In this document: positions 18,337 to 27,505 of the stretch, one piece after another | Position numbering within the stretch: position 1 is the first letter of the stretch | How the letters are laid out: each line of letters opens with the position of its first letter | Source: DAOSXA01 sp964526835 | GTDB lineage: Bacteria > Zixibacteria > MSB-5A5 > GN15 > FEB-12 | Length of the DNA: 64,000 nt | Assembly: GCA_964526835.1 (NCBI GenBank) | Contig: CAZGMK010000013.1 | Coordinates: 1 to 64,000 of the forward strand | Direction: 5' to 3' | Made by a program: the position numbers and the translations under genes | The notes under the pieces: model-generated | Database searches by the model: none | The model's input: only the letters and a program-made list of their open reading frames with translations | Told to the model about the DNA's origin: nothing

Positions 18337-18828
18337 ATGAGTGAGAAGAAGATCAAGTTGCTGATCGTCGACGACGAGGAGAAGTTCCTCGAGTCGATTG
18401 CCAAGCGCCTGCAGATGCGGGACTTCGAAGTTACGACCGCTACGCGCGGCGCTGAGGCCGTGGAGATCGCTCGAAAAGAGAAGTTCGATCTGGCCCTTCT
18501 CGACCTGAAGATGCCGGGGATGGACGGCAAGCAGGTCCTGCAAATACTCAAGAGTGAGCACAAGTACCTGGAGGTCATAATCCTCAACGGTCACGGGTCG
18601 ATGGACTCGGCTGTTGATTGCACCAAGCTGGGGGCTTTCTCCTACCTTCCCAAGCCGTATGAACTCGAGAAGCTCCTGGACACGCTGCGCCAGGCTTACG
18701 AAGAGCGGATGCGGAAAAAGTGGCAGGACGACCAGGAACGTATGGACAAGATCACGAATATGGCTACCGGGCAAAGTGCTCTGGCCATCCTGCGCGAACT
18801 GCGTCGCATTGATGATGAACGTAAGTAG
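18337..18828 (+). CDS. single-domain response regulator with C-terminal helix
   Basis: A 163-residue protein: receiver domain (residues 6-125) with acidic residues Asp12/Asp13, phosphorylation site Asp56 (LALLDLKMPGMDG), and Lys near 104 (LPKPYE), then a charged helical tail without a DNA-binding domain. The conserved Thr/Ser that couples phosphorylation to the conformational switch is Asn83 here (VIILNGHGS), whereas the receiver fused to the transporter keeps Thr. GAAAGG before the ATG serves as ribosome site. It lies 23 bases after the transporter, so it belongs to the same cluster and probably receives phosphate from the dCache kinase or acts as a phosphate sink. Confidence 0.85.
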   Translation: MSEKKIKLLIVDDEEKFLESIAKRLQMRDFEVTTATRGAEAVEIARKEKFDLALLDLKMPGMDGKQVLQILKSEHKYLEVIILNGHGSMDSAVDCTKLGAFSYLPKPYELEKLLDTLRQAYEERMRKKWQDDQERMDKITNMATGQSALAILRELRRIDDERK

Positions 18829-18999
18829 TCTTGCCGGATCGAAAATGCACGAGAGTAAGCGGGCCCCGTCCTGTGTCGCTCTCTGTTCGACCTCATCGCC
18901 CCGTTAGCAGTTCTACTGGCTAACGCGTCGGCGGGCGGCGATCATACGATCGATGCAGAGTCGTAATCGATAACCTCAAACGAACTGTGGCACGGCCAG

Positions 19000-19329
19000 A
19001 TGACATACCACCCTCCAGGCGACGATCGTCGCGATGTAATCACTCACGATCGTGATGCCATTCATCGCATGATACTGGCCAACCAGCGGACTTTCCTGTC
19101 ATACCTGCGCACAGCGCTGACTTTCTTCGTGGCCGGTATCACCTTTGTTAAATTCTTCCAGGAGCTTATAGTAGAACTGATCGGGTGGGTGTTTATTCCG
19201 CTCGGGCTGGCCACCTTTGTCGTCGGCATCTATCGGTATAATCAACTGCGCGTACGAATCGTTCGCATGGGAAGACCGCTCAAACACCAGCGTGAACATC
19301 CGATTCATGATCCGTCCGAAGATGAATAA
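19000..19329 (+). CDS. DUF202-family small membrane protein
   Basis: A 109-residue inner-membrane protein with the DUF202/YidH signature (LANQRTFLSYLRTALTFFVAG) forming TM1 and a second TM segment (GWVFIPLGLATFVVGIYRY). Both ends are hydrophilic and charged. No biochemical role is settled for the family. It lies 171 bases after the response regulator and is followed by a hairpin terminator, so it may be the last gene of the signalling/transport cluster or an independent unit. Confidence 0.8.
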   Translation: MTYHPPGDDRRDVITHDRDAIHRMILANQRTFLSYLRTALTFFVAGITFVKFFQELIVELIGWVFIPLGLATFVVGIYRYNQLRVRIVRMGRPLKHQREHPIHDPSEDE

Positions 19330-19331
19330 CA

Positions 19332-19356
19332 AAGGCGGAGCATCCGACTCCGCCTT
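19332..19356 (+). terminator. hairpin terminator after the DUF202 gene
   Basis: A perfect 9-bp stem (AAGGCGGAG with CTCCGCCTT, 7-base loop) begins just after the DUF202 stop. There is no long U-tract, so it is a weak intrinsic terminator or an mRNA end hairpin. Confidence 0.55.
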
Positions 19357-19528
19357 CTGACACTGTGGGAATAAAGGACCGCTCGGCGTCCGATGCCGAA
19401 GGTGGGAGGTCCTTCACTCTCTTTAACGAAACAGTGGTATATGGAGTTCCATAGCCCAAGGTCTTTTTCACGTCGCAGGCCCGAGTTGATTGATTGTCCG
19501 ACTACCGTTCAGCCGGTATATTGATCAT

Positions 19529-21202
19529 ATGCAGACCGCCTTACACACATACAGCCTGGTCCGGCAGCTTCAGCGCGAAGCAGTTGGCGGCCAGCTCGTG
19601 TCCACTGAATGGTATCGCAAGGAGCGGGCGGCATACATGTTCATCAAACAGGGCAAGAGCCGGCAAGCTATGGGGATTGTGTACCATCCGGCCGGATCGG
19701 GGTGCTTCCTCGTACCGGCGTCCAAGGTGAAGATCGAAACTCGCGAGAAGCCCTGGCCGTTCTTCGATGCAGACGGGGCGACGATCGTATCGGTGAAGCA
19801 GAGGGGACTGGATCGACTGTTCGAAATCGGCCTTGATAAAGATGGTCGCCGCCACTTCCTGGCGGTTGAGGCGCTTGGCCCGAACGCCAATATCTGGCAT
19901 CTGGATGAGCAGCGCTGTCTGTCAGGAACGCTCCGAAAGAGAGAGTTTGAATCCGGCCGCCTCTACAATCCACCGTCATTGCCGACCCATCTGGACCCCA
20001 GAAGCGTTGCTCCGAAAGAGTTGGCGGACCGCTGGCGCGAACATGAGGACCTAACCGCGGTGCAGTTCATCGAAAAACACGTCCTCGGTTTCAACCGCCG
20101 CCTGGCCCTTGAAGTCGTGGAGCGGGTTGAACGAGACCTCGGGCGTCCGATCAATCCTAATGGCGGCGACGAGTCGACCATTTTGCGAATCATGCACGAG
20201 CTGATTGATCGTTTCGGTATAGGCGAACCGGGTTATCTGCACAGCACCGGCCGTGGTCCGGAGGCATACCCGTTCAAACTCACGGTCGTCGATGAACCCC
20301 CTCAGCGTTTCAAGACTCTGTCGCTGGCTATCAAGGCGGCGGCCGAGTTGAGGCAGGACAGGGTTGAGAAGCGCGATGAGCGTCAGACCACGATTCAGGC
20401 GGTCAAACGCCAGGTGAAGAAACTGGAGCGTTTGCAGGAGAATGTGGCGGCGGACCTCAAAAAGGCGGCCGATTACGACCGTTATCGTCGTTGCGCCGAG
20501 CTGCTACAGATCAACTACAGTCGCCTGAAAAGGGGAATGGAAAGCATCGCCGTCGACGATGTGTACCACGACCCACCACAGCCGGTACAGATCAGGCTGG
20601 ATCCGGCCCTGAGCCCACAGGAGAACGTCGAGCGCTACGCCCGTCGGTATCGCAAGGGTCGCGATGGTCACGAATTGCTGGCCCGCCGACTGGAGCTGAC
20701 CCGCATGGACCTCGAGAAGGCCCGCACTATGCTGGCCGACCTTGAGCAGAACTTCGAGCCTGCGAGCCAACGATTCCGTGAGGAGCTGCAGTCGCTGGTG
20801 CCGCGCCAAGGTGGTTCGAAGCGCGAAACTTCGATTCGCTTGCCATATCGGGAGCATCTTCTCTCGACCGGGGTCCGGCTGTTCGTGGGTCGCGACGGAA
20901 CCGACAATGACCGGACAACGTTCGAGTTCGCTAAACCGTACGAACTCTGGTTCCACACTCAGCAGTGTCCCGGATCCCATGTTGTTATGAAGTATCCCAA
21001 CAAGTCATTCGAACCCTCGTCAAAGGAGATCGCCGAGGCCGCAGCTGTGGCCGCCTGGCACTCCAAGGCCCGCAATGATACCCTGGTGCCAGTGATCTAC
21101 ACCGAGCGACGGCATGTCCGCAAACCGCGCAAGGCCAAGCCGGGGCTGGTGACTGTGGACCGCGAGAAGTCGATTATGGTCGAACCCCGCCCCCCGACGT
21201 GA
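19529..21202 (+). CDS. NFACT-family protein (RqcH/Rqc2-like)
   Basis: About 557 residues from the ATG at 19529. NFACT-N (residues 1-230), a helix-hairpin-helix region, a long coiled coil (about 290-430, rich in Lys, Glu, Arg) and a C-terminal NFACT-R domain (LPYREHLLSTGVRLFVGRDG, FEFAKPYELWFHTQQCPGSHVV). RqcH proteins bind stalled 50S subunits and add C-terminal Ala tails to nascent chains; older annotations call them fibronectin-binding proteins. The frame extends to a TTG at 19490, but the N-terminal sequence MQTALHTYSLVRQL matches the usual family start. It is a monocistronic-looking gene. Confidence 0.85.
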   Translation: MQTALHTYSLVRQLQREAVGGQLVSTEWYRKERAAYMFIKQGKSRQAMGIVYHPAGSGCFLVPASKVKIETREKPWPFFDADGATIVSVKQRGLDRLFEIGLDKDGRRHFLAVEALGPNANIWHLDEQRCLSGTLRKREFESGRLYNPPSLPTHLDPRSVAPKELADRWREHEDLTAVQFIEKHVLGFNRRLALEVVERVERDLGRPINPNGGDESTILRIMHELIDRFGIGEPGYLHSTGRGPEAYPFKLTVVDEPPQRFKTLSLAIKAAAELRQDRVEKRDERQTTIQAVKRQVKKLERLQENVAADLKKAADYDRYRRCAELLQINYSRLKRGMESIAVDDVYHDPPQPVQIRLDPALSPQENVERYARRYRKGRDGHELLARRLELTRMDLEKARTMLADLEQNFEPASQRFREELQSLVPRQGGSKRETSIRLPYREHLLSTGVRLFVGRDGTDNDRTTFEFAKPYELWFHTQQCPGSHVVMKYPNKSFEPSSKEIAEAAAVAAWHSKARNDTLVPVIYTERRHVRKPRKAKPGLVTVDREKSIMVEPRPPT

Positions 21203-21254
21203 CGCTACCCGACCGGGAACCAAACCTGACGACCAGGTATAATGGATACGGCTA

Positions 21255-21283
21255 TTGACGGTCGACTAAAGCCAATGTATACT
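21255..21283 (+). promoter_or_regulatory. strong sigma70-type promoter of the first metal-efflux operon
   Basis: -35 TTGACG at 21255-21260, a 17-base spacer and -10 TATACT at 21278-21283. Transcription should start at about 21290-21293, that is, at or a few bases before the ATG at 21293, so the first gene may be translated from a leaderless mRNA. Confidence 0.7.
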
Positions 21284-21292
21284 GAATCTTCA

Positions 21293-21721
21293 ATGCTTGA
21301 GAAACTGCGCAGAACCCTAACCTGGACCGTGTGCCTGGCCTTTGCCGCTTCAATCGCGGGAGGCGTCCACGATGGCGTATTGTGCATTGCCGGGGACGGA
21401 GAGATGAAAATAGAGTCCATTTGCCTGCCCGGCTGTCCGGAAGAGGCGACGGAGTGCAGCAGCGCGGATTCCAACGCGATCGAACATAGGTACGACGGCT
21501 GCTACGAGTGCACCGACCACCCGCTGGGAGGCGTGCTCAAGCTTGCGCGCCAGCGCAACGACTCCGATCCAGCGGCCTCTGCTGTCGCGTCGCCGGCGGC
21601 CATGGCGCCGCCTGCCATTCCGAGTATCCATTTGGAGACCGAACGGATCGCTGGTCCTCTTGCACTCCACGGTCCGAGTCCCCCGGCGCTAACCTTGTAC
21701 ACAATCATTCTCATCTGCTGA
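21293..21721 (+). CDS. small exported Cys/His-containing protein heading a metal RND operon
   Basis: About 142 residues from the ATG at 21293, preferred because the upstream part of the frame (from 21242) is occupied by the promoter. It has a signal peptide (LTWTVCLAFAASIAGG), then a GVLCIAGDGEMKIE segment followed by CLPGCPEE and CYECTDHPL, and an Ala/Pro-rich tail. The Cys pattern (LCIxxDGxxxxE ... CxxCxDxPL) resembles the DUF2946-like exported proteins often found beside metal pumps. It probably binds metal in the periplasm, but that is inferred from Cys content and position before the CzcCBA-like genes. Confidence 0.6.
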   Translation: MLEKLRRTLTWTVCLAFAASIAGGVHDGVLCIAGDGEMKIESICLPGCPEEATECSSADSNAIEHRYDGCYECTDHPLGGVLKLARQRNDSDPAASAVASPAAMAPPAIPSIHLETERIAGPLALHGPSPPALTLYTIILIC

Positions 21722-21816
21722 TCCTTTCATCCTTCGTGATATCCTAACCGAACCTTTCATCGGTCCAGGCGGCAAACCGTCCGGGCTGATGTCACCTGTC
21801 ATCGGGAGATCATTGG

Positions 21817-23124
21817 ATGAATGGACAAAGCATGATATTGATGTGGGTGCTGCTGCTGAGCCTGTCGGCGCCACCTGCGACCGGCAGTCAGGACTACTGG
21901 CAGCCGCCGTTCCAGGCGAATCCGGGCGAGCCGCCGCGTATCGATTCAGCCATGGGCCTGACCGAGATTCTCAGTTTGGTCGCTGAAGGCAATCCAACGC
22001 TGCGCGCGCTTCACTTCCGGATCGAGTCGGTTCGACACCGCATTGACCAGACCAGCCTGTATCCCAACCCGGAACTCGAGGCGGAGATCGAAGACATCGG
22101 CTGGGACGCCCCCGGACTGCGGGAGCCCGAAATCACGCTTCGGATTTCGCAGGAGTTCGAGATCTTCGGACAGAAGGCGGCCCGCAAAGCTGTCGCCCGG
22201 GCTGGATTGCGAGCTGCTGAATCGGAGGCGGCCACCGCGGCTTTCGACCTCTATTTGGAGACCAAGCAGCGCTTTTACGCGCTGGTCCATGCCCAGAGAA
22301 AGCAGCAATTGCTGCAAGATCAGGTCAGGCTCGCGACGACGGTCGTCGACAACATCGAATATCGAACCGGTAAGGGGGCAGGCCTTCAGTCGGAGTTGCT
22401 GCTGGCCCGGCTGGAGCTCCAGCGCATCGAGCTGGACTTGGCTGAGTCCGAGCAGGACTTGATAGTCGCTCAATTGGCGCTGACTTCACTGTGGGAGGGC
22501 CAGAGCAGGAGTATATACGTCTCAGACGCCGAGGAGCCCGATCTGTCCGGATTGCTTGATCGTCTTGATACGACTCGCTACGCAATTGATTCGACTCGCA
22601 GCCTCCTGTCGCTGAGCCGGGAGGCTGAGGTGCTGCGCGCCGAGCGCGACCTTGCTGCCGCCGAGGTGCGGCCAAGCCTGACTTTGACCGGGGGAGTTAA
22701 GCACCTTGAAGCAGAGGGGACAAACTCTTTTCTGGTCGGCGTCTCTGTGCCACTGCCTCTCTGGAACCGCAACCAGGGCGCCCGGAAGAGTCTTCAGGCC
22801 AAGCACGAGGCCGCCGAACTCGGAATGAAGCGGGTCCACCTGCAGACTCAGGCCGATATCGAGTCAGCTCAGATCCGCCTGCGCCTGCTCGATCAGCGAC
22901 ACGCAACAGTCGACCATGAGTTGCTGCCGACCGCCGAATCCGTCTACCGGACACTTGAAAAGGACTACGGCGCCGGACGTCTGCCCTACACCAGCCTGCT
23001 CGAGGCCGAGCGCATCCTGTTGGAACTCCGCCGGGAGCACGCCGACCTGCTGCTGGAGATACAAAAGCAGATAATGGCCCTGGAGTATGTCACCGGGCTG
23101 GTACTCACCACCGAACCGCTATGA
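21817..23124 (+). CDS. TolC-family outer membrane factor of heavy-metal efflux (CzcC-like)
   Basis: A 435-residue outer-membrane efflux protein with signal peptide (residues 1-24) and the family's two repeats of coiled coil and strands (YPNPELEAEIEDIGW near residue 85 is typical of CzcC-type proteins). GGGAG about nine bases before the ATG supports the start. The stop overlaps the adaptor start (ATGA at 23121-23124), so the gene is coupled to the adaptor and the HME-RND pump downstream. Confidence 0.88.
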   Translation: MNGQSMILMWVLLLSLSAPPATGSQDYWQPPFQANPGEPPRIDSAMGLTEILSLVAEGNPTLRALHFRIESVRHRIDQTSLYPNPELEAEIEDIGWDAPGLREPEITLRISQEFEIFGQKAARKAVARAGLRAAESEAATAAFDLYLETKQRFYALVHAQRKQQLLQDQVRLATTVVDNIEYRTGKGAGLQSELLLARLELQRIELDLAESEQDLIVAQLALTSLWEGQSRSIYVSDAEEPDLSGLLDRLDTTRYAIDSTRSLLSLSREAEVLRAERDLAAAEVRPSLTLTGGVKHLEAEGTNSFLVGVSVPLPLWNRNQGARKSLQAKHEAAELGMKRVHLQTQADIESAQIRLRLLDQRHATVDHELLPTAESVYRTLEKDYGAGRLPYTSLLEAERILLELRREHADLLLEIQKQIMALEYVTGLVLTTEPL

Positions 23125-24167
23125 GGATTCATGCCATGAGACAATTAAGACTTGCGGCGGCGACCCTGTTGCTCGCCGCCCTGGCGATGGCGCCCGGCCG
23201 GATCGCAGGCCAGCACGACCACGAGCACACGGCGACAATCGCAGTTGAAGATGAACACGATCATTCCGCGCATGAAGAGATGGCGGCGGATGTCGGGTGC
23301 ATCGAGGAGCATGATCACGCACTCCACGATGAGGAGTTGATTGTCGAGTTGTCCCCTGAGGCGATAGAGCTGGCGGGAATATCTACATCGCGAGTGAGGA
23401 AGGGAAGCATTGCAAAGACGATAGAACTGCCCGGCGAAGTAGGCTTTAATGAAGATCGACTGGCGCATATTGCGCCGCGATTCGCCGGGATCGCCCTGCA
23501 GGCCCTGAAGAGAGTCGGTGATTACGCCGAGTCCGGTGAAGTGGTCGCTGTGATCGAGAGCAATGAGAGCATGAATGCCTATTCGATCGCTTCGCCGATA
23601 TCCGGTTGGGTGATCCAGCGCCATATCACGCCCGGGGAATTCGTTTCGGAGCAGAGCAGCATCTATGTCATTGCCGATCTGTCGACCGTATGGGTGGACC
23701 TGGCGGTGTATCCCCGGGACGCCGGCCGTATCAGGAAGGGACAGGTGGCGCACATACGCGCGGTTGGCTCCGACTTGCAGACCGAGGGAATAATCGAGTA
23801 CGTGACCCCGATCATGGACGTGCACACACGCAGCCTCACCGCCCGGGTGGTTCTGTCCAACTCTGACAACGCCTGGCGTCCCGGCTTCTTCGTGCAGGCC
23901 ACGGTGGCGGCCGAGGTCAACCGGACGGGTTTGATAGTCGACAAGGAGGCGGTGCAGTATCTCGCTGAACGGACCGTGGTCTTTGTGCCCGATGGTCACA
24001 ACAGCTACCGCCCGGCAGAGGTGGTGACCGGTGCGAGCGATCACCAGCACATCCTCATCGCGGCCGGCCTCGACGAGGGCGCCGAGTATGTCTCGGATGG
24101 AGCGTTCGAGTTGAAAGCCAAGATTGTCACCGGTGCGCTGGGCGGACATGCCGGACACGGCCATTAG
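23121..24167 (+). CDS. heavy-metal RND adaptor with His-rich N-terminus (CzcB-like)
   Basis: A 348-residue membrane-fusion protein. After the signal peptide comes an unusually His/Asp/Glu-rich segment (residues 30-75: HDHEHT, EDEHDHSAHEE, EEHDHALHDEE) and the protein ends GGHAGHGH; both are likely metal-binding. The middle has the HlyD-like barrel-sandwich halves (APRFAGIALQALKRVGDYAESG and ISGWVIQRHITPGEFV). His richness suggests zinc, nickel or cobalt rather than copper, but this is inference. The start could be the ATG at 23121 or the one at 23136. Confidence 0.88.
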   Translation: MRIHAMRQLRLAAATLLLAALAMAPGRIAGQHDHEHTATIAVEDEHDHSAHEEMAADVGCIEEHDHALHDEELIVELSPEAIELAGISTSRVRKGSIAKTIELPGEVGFNEDRLAHIAPRFAGIALQALKRVGDYAESGEVVAVIESNESMNAYSIASPISGWVIQRHITPGEFVSEQSSIYVIADLSTVWVDLAVYPRDAGRIRKGQVAHIRAVGSDLQTEGIIEYVTPIMDVHTRSLTARVVLSNSDNAWRPGFFVQATVAAEVNRTGLIVDKEAVQYLAERTVVFVPDGHNSYRPAEVVTGASDHQHILIAAGLDEGAEYVSDGAFELKAKIVTGALGGHAGHGH

Positions 24168-24178
24168 GGAGGCTGAAC

Positions 24179-27100
24179 ATGAATAGTCTATTCGAGCAGG
24201 TTTTGAAGAACCGTGTCCTGGTGGTGGCCGGCCTGATCGGGATCACAATCGCCGGTATCATCCAGTATCGCAACCTGCCTACCGATGCCTTTCCGGACAT
24301 CTCGCCGGTCATGGTGCCGGTCTTCGCAGAAGCTCATGGTATGGCCCCCGAGGAAATCGAGCGACTCATCACCTTTCCTATTGAGTCATCGATGAACGGG
24401 CTTCCGGGCGTCACTCAGATCAAGTCCACCTCGGCCTTTGGCCTGGCGGTTGTCTATGTCTACTTTGACGATGACGTCGACATCTACTTCGCGCGTCAGA
24501 TTGTCGCCGAGCGCCTGGCCTCGGCGGCCTCCGACCTGCCGGAGATGCATGACCCGCCCACGCTCGGGCCGATCTCCACCGGCCTGGGTGAGGTTTTCAT
24601 GTATTACCTGCGGGCCGACAGCACCGTAGACTCCGGCGACAAGCCCCTCGATGCATATCTGCGGGAGATCAACGACTGGGTTGTGAAGTACCAACTGCAG
24701 AGCGTGCCGGGAGTTACGGACATTCTCTCGATGGGCGGCCATGTGCTGCAATACCAGATAGAGTTGGACCCCTACGCTCTCAGCAAGTACAACCTGGCAC
24801 TCTCGGATGTCGTTGAAGCGGTCACCGGCAACAATCGCAACGCCGGCGGGCAGTTCATGGTGCTCGGGTCGGAGGAGTACCTGGTGCGAGGCATAGGGTT
24901 GATTCAGGAACGCGAGGACCTTCGCAGTCTCCAGCTCAGAGTGGTCGAGGGAACACCTATTCGGCTCGGCGATGTCGCGCAGGTCGATTTCGGGAAGGAG
25001 ATCCGCCGGGGAGTGGTCACCCGCGACGGAAAAGAAGAAGTGGTCGCCGGTATCGTGCTCAAGCTCCACGGCGAGAACACTTCCGATGTCATCGCACGTC
25101 TGCAGGGCAAGTTCCCGGAGGTCCAGGAGTCGCTCCCCGACGGGATCACGCTGGTACCGTACTATAATCAGAGTCGACTGGTCGAGAGCGCCATCAACAC
25201 CGTCGAGAGCGCCCTCTGGAAGGGAGCCTTGCTGGTGATACTGGTTCTGGCCCTGTTCCTCGGCAATGTGCGCAGTGCGTTCATCGTTGCGCTGGCGCTG
25301 CCGGTATGTGCTCTGGTGGCGGCGATCTTCATGGGGCTGGCGGGATTGTCGGCCAATCTCATGTCGCTAGGCGGAATCGCGATTGCCATCGGCATGCTGG
25401 GGGATGCCTCGATCGTGATTGTCGAGAATATCTCTCGCCACCTGCGCGAAGAGCGCTACCAAAGCCTGAGCAAGTTCGACGTCATCATATCGGCTTGTCG
25501 CCAGGTGGCGCGGCCGATCATCTTCTCGGTGACCATCATCATCATTGTCTTTCTGCCGTTGTTTACCCTTGAAGGCGTCGAGGGCAAGATGTTCTCGCCG
25601 ATGGCCTTCACGGTAACGTTCGCCCTGCTGGGTTCGCTATTGGCGGCGCTGTTCTTCTCGCCCGCGCTGGCGTCTTACCTGCTTCGGCAGAAGCCCCAGA
25701 GAGAATTCCTTTTGGTTCGTCTGTTAAAGCGTCCCTATCTGTCGCATCTGAGCTGGAACTTGCGCCACAAGACAGTCGTGGTGGCGGGCGCGGCCACAGC
25801 CTTTGCCGGGTCGCTATTGCTTATCCCTCATCTCGGCACTGAGTTCATCCCGGTGCTTGAGGAGGGGATCATCCAGATCAACGTGACCATGGCTCCTTCC
25901 ATCTCGCTGGAGAAGGCGACCGAGACCATCATGAAGCTGGAACGGGAGATCGGGCGCTTCGAGGAAGTCGAGCAGACTGTCGCCAAGATAGGCCGTCCCG
26001 AGGCCGGCAGCCATCCCCACCCGGTTAACTTCGCCAATATCCAGCTCTCCCTGACCGACCAGGAGACCTGGCGCGACCATGAGTCGAAAGCCGAGTTGAT
26101 CGAATCGCTTGATGCCAGGCTGTCGCATTATCCCGGAGTACAACTCAACTTCACTCAGCCTATCCAAAATCTCTTCGATGAACTCCTCTCCGGGGTCAGG
26201 ACACAGTTGGCCGTGAAGCTATACGGCGACGATCTCGATACTTTGCGACTGAAGGCCGAAGCCATCATGGAGGCAATCGAGGAGGTGCCGGGCATGGTAG
26301 ATATTGCCACTGAACAAAGCTTCGGACAGCCCCAGGTGCAGATAGTAGCTGATCGACCGACCTGCGCCCGTTACGGAGTCAATGTGGCGGATATCCTCGA
26401 GGTGGTCGAACTGGCTATCGGTGGAGAGGTGATCGACCAGGTCTTCCTGAACACCAGGAGGTTCGGTATCCATGTCAGGTATGGGGAGCACCATCGTCGC
26501 GATCCCGAAGTGATCCGCAGCCTGTTGGTGCATGGCTCAAATGATATGCTTATTCCGTTGTCACAGGTGGCCGAGGTGAAGACGGTGATCGGTCCGATCC
26601 AGATAAATCGAGAGAAGAACCAGCGGCGATGGGTCATCTCGGCCAACGTGCGCGGGCGCGACATGGGTAGCGTGGTATCCGATATGCAGGAGGCGGTCGC
26701 TGCAAAGGTCACCTTGCCACCGGGTTACTATCTGGAGTACGGCGGTCAGTTCGAGAACCAGCAGCGGGCCATGCATCGGTTGAGCATTATCGTGCCGATC
26801 ACTTTTGCGTTGATCTTCCTGATGCTCTATCTGTCGTTCGGGTCATGGCGATATGCCGCTCTCATCTTCATCAACGCGCCGCTGGCCCTGATCGGGGGAG
26901 TGCTGGGCCTGTACCTGACCGGCGAGTACCTGTCGGTGCCGGCCTCGGTCGGGTTCATTGCGCTGTTTGGTATTGCGGTACAGAATGGTCTGGTGCTGGT
27001 GACCTATGTCAACCAGTTGCGCCGAGAGGGCGCGCCGATGGCTCAGGCCATCCCCGAGGCCTGTTTGCAGCGCATGCGGCCGGTGCTCATGACAGCCCTG

Positions 27101-27268
27101 ACCACCATTCTCGGGCTGCTGCCGCTGCTGCTGTCACACGGTATGGGCTCGGAGGTGCAGCGCCCGCTGGCGGTCGTGGTCGTTTTCGGACTGCTTTCCT
27201 CCACGTTCCTGACCCTGGTCCTGATTCCAGTATTGTACGGTTGGTTTGCGCCGAAGACAGTGTCCTGA
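24179..27268 (+). CDS. heavy-metal RND efflux pump (CzcA/HME family)
   Basis: A 1029-residue inner-membrane cation/proton antiporter with HME-RND features: N-terminal LPTDAFPDISP near residues 36-46, and ITFPIESSMNGLPGV. The TM4 motif reads AIGMLGDASIVIVEN, with Gly where most relatives have Val before the Asp; this differs from the Cus-like pump downstream, so the two pumps probably carry different metals. It completes a CzcC-B-A set in the order outer factor, adaptor, pump. No regulator gene is next to it. Confidence 0.92.
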   Translation: MNSLFEQVLKNRVLVVAGLIGITIAGIIQYRNLPTDAFPDISPVMVPVFAEAHGMAPEEIERLITFPIESSMNGLPGVTQIKSTSAFGLAVVYVYFDDDVDIYFARQIVAERLASAASDLPEMHDPPTLGPISTGLGEVFMYYLRADSTVDSGDKPLDAYLREINDWVVKYQLQSVPGVTDILSMGGHVLQYQIELDPYALSKYNLALSDVVEAVTGNNRNAGGQFMVLGSEEYLVRGIGLIQEREDLRSLQLRVVEGTPIRLGDVAQVDFGKEIRRGVVTRDGKEEVVAGIVLKLHGENTSDVIARLQGKFPEVQESLPDGITLVPYYNQSRLVESAINTVESALWKGALLVILVLALFLGNVRSAFIVALALPVCALVAAIFMGLAGLSANLMSLGGIAIAIGMLGDASIVIVENISRHLREERYQSLSKFDVIISACRQVARPIIFSVTIIIIVFLPLFTLEGVEGKMFSPMAFTVTFALLGSLLAALFFSPALASYLLRQKPQREFLLVRLLKRPYLSHLSWNLRHKTVVVAGAATAFAGSLLLIPHLGTEFIPVLEEGIIQINVTMAPSISLEKATETIMKLEREIGRFEEVEQTVAKIGRPEAGSHPHPVNFANIQLSLTDQETWRDHESKAELIESLDARLSHYPGVQLNFTQPIQNLFDELLSGVRTQLAVKLYGDDLDTLRLKAEAIMEAIEEVPGMVDIATEQSFGQPQVQIVADRPTCARYGVNVADILEVVELAIGGEVIDQVFLNTRRFGIHVRYGEHHRRDPEVIRSLLVHGSNDMLIPLSQVAEVKTVIGPIQINREKNQRRWVISANVRGRDMGSVVSDMQEAVAAKVTLPPGYYLEYGGQFENQQRAMHRLSIIVPITFALIFLMLYLSFGSWRYAALIFINAPLALIGGVLGLYLTGEYLSVPASVGFIALFGIAVQNGLVLVTYVNQLRREGAPMAQAIPEACLQRMRPVLMTALTTILGLLPLLLSHGMGSEVQRPLAVVVVFGLLSSTFLTLVLIPVLYGWFAPKTVS

Positions 27269-27505
27269 TCGCCGCCGCCGCGGTGACTGAACCGGCATGT
27301 GGTGGCGCCAAATCGGGTAGTTGTGAACAAACGGTGACAGGTCTGCAGTGGCAATCGCGTCAGCCGGACGCCTGGAGAGCAGGCCCGGATCGGAGCTTCG
27401 CGCCGATAGCGGCCGCGTGTTCACCGAATATACAGTCGCCTCGGCAACGGGAACTACATAGGTCCAGGTTTGTTTAATCGGCAGAACAGACCTGGAACCG
27501 ATTAT

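Noticed and set aside
23145..24164. 339-aa open frame antisense to the CzcB-like adaptor
   Set aside because: His/Arg/Gly-rich with no domain; mirrors the adaptor codons exactly.
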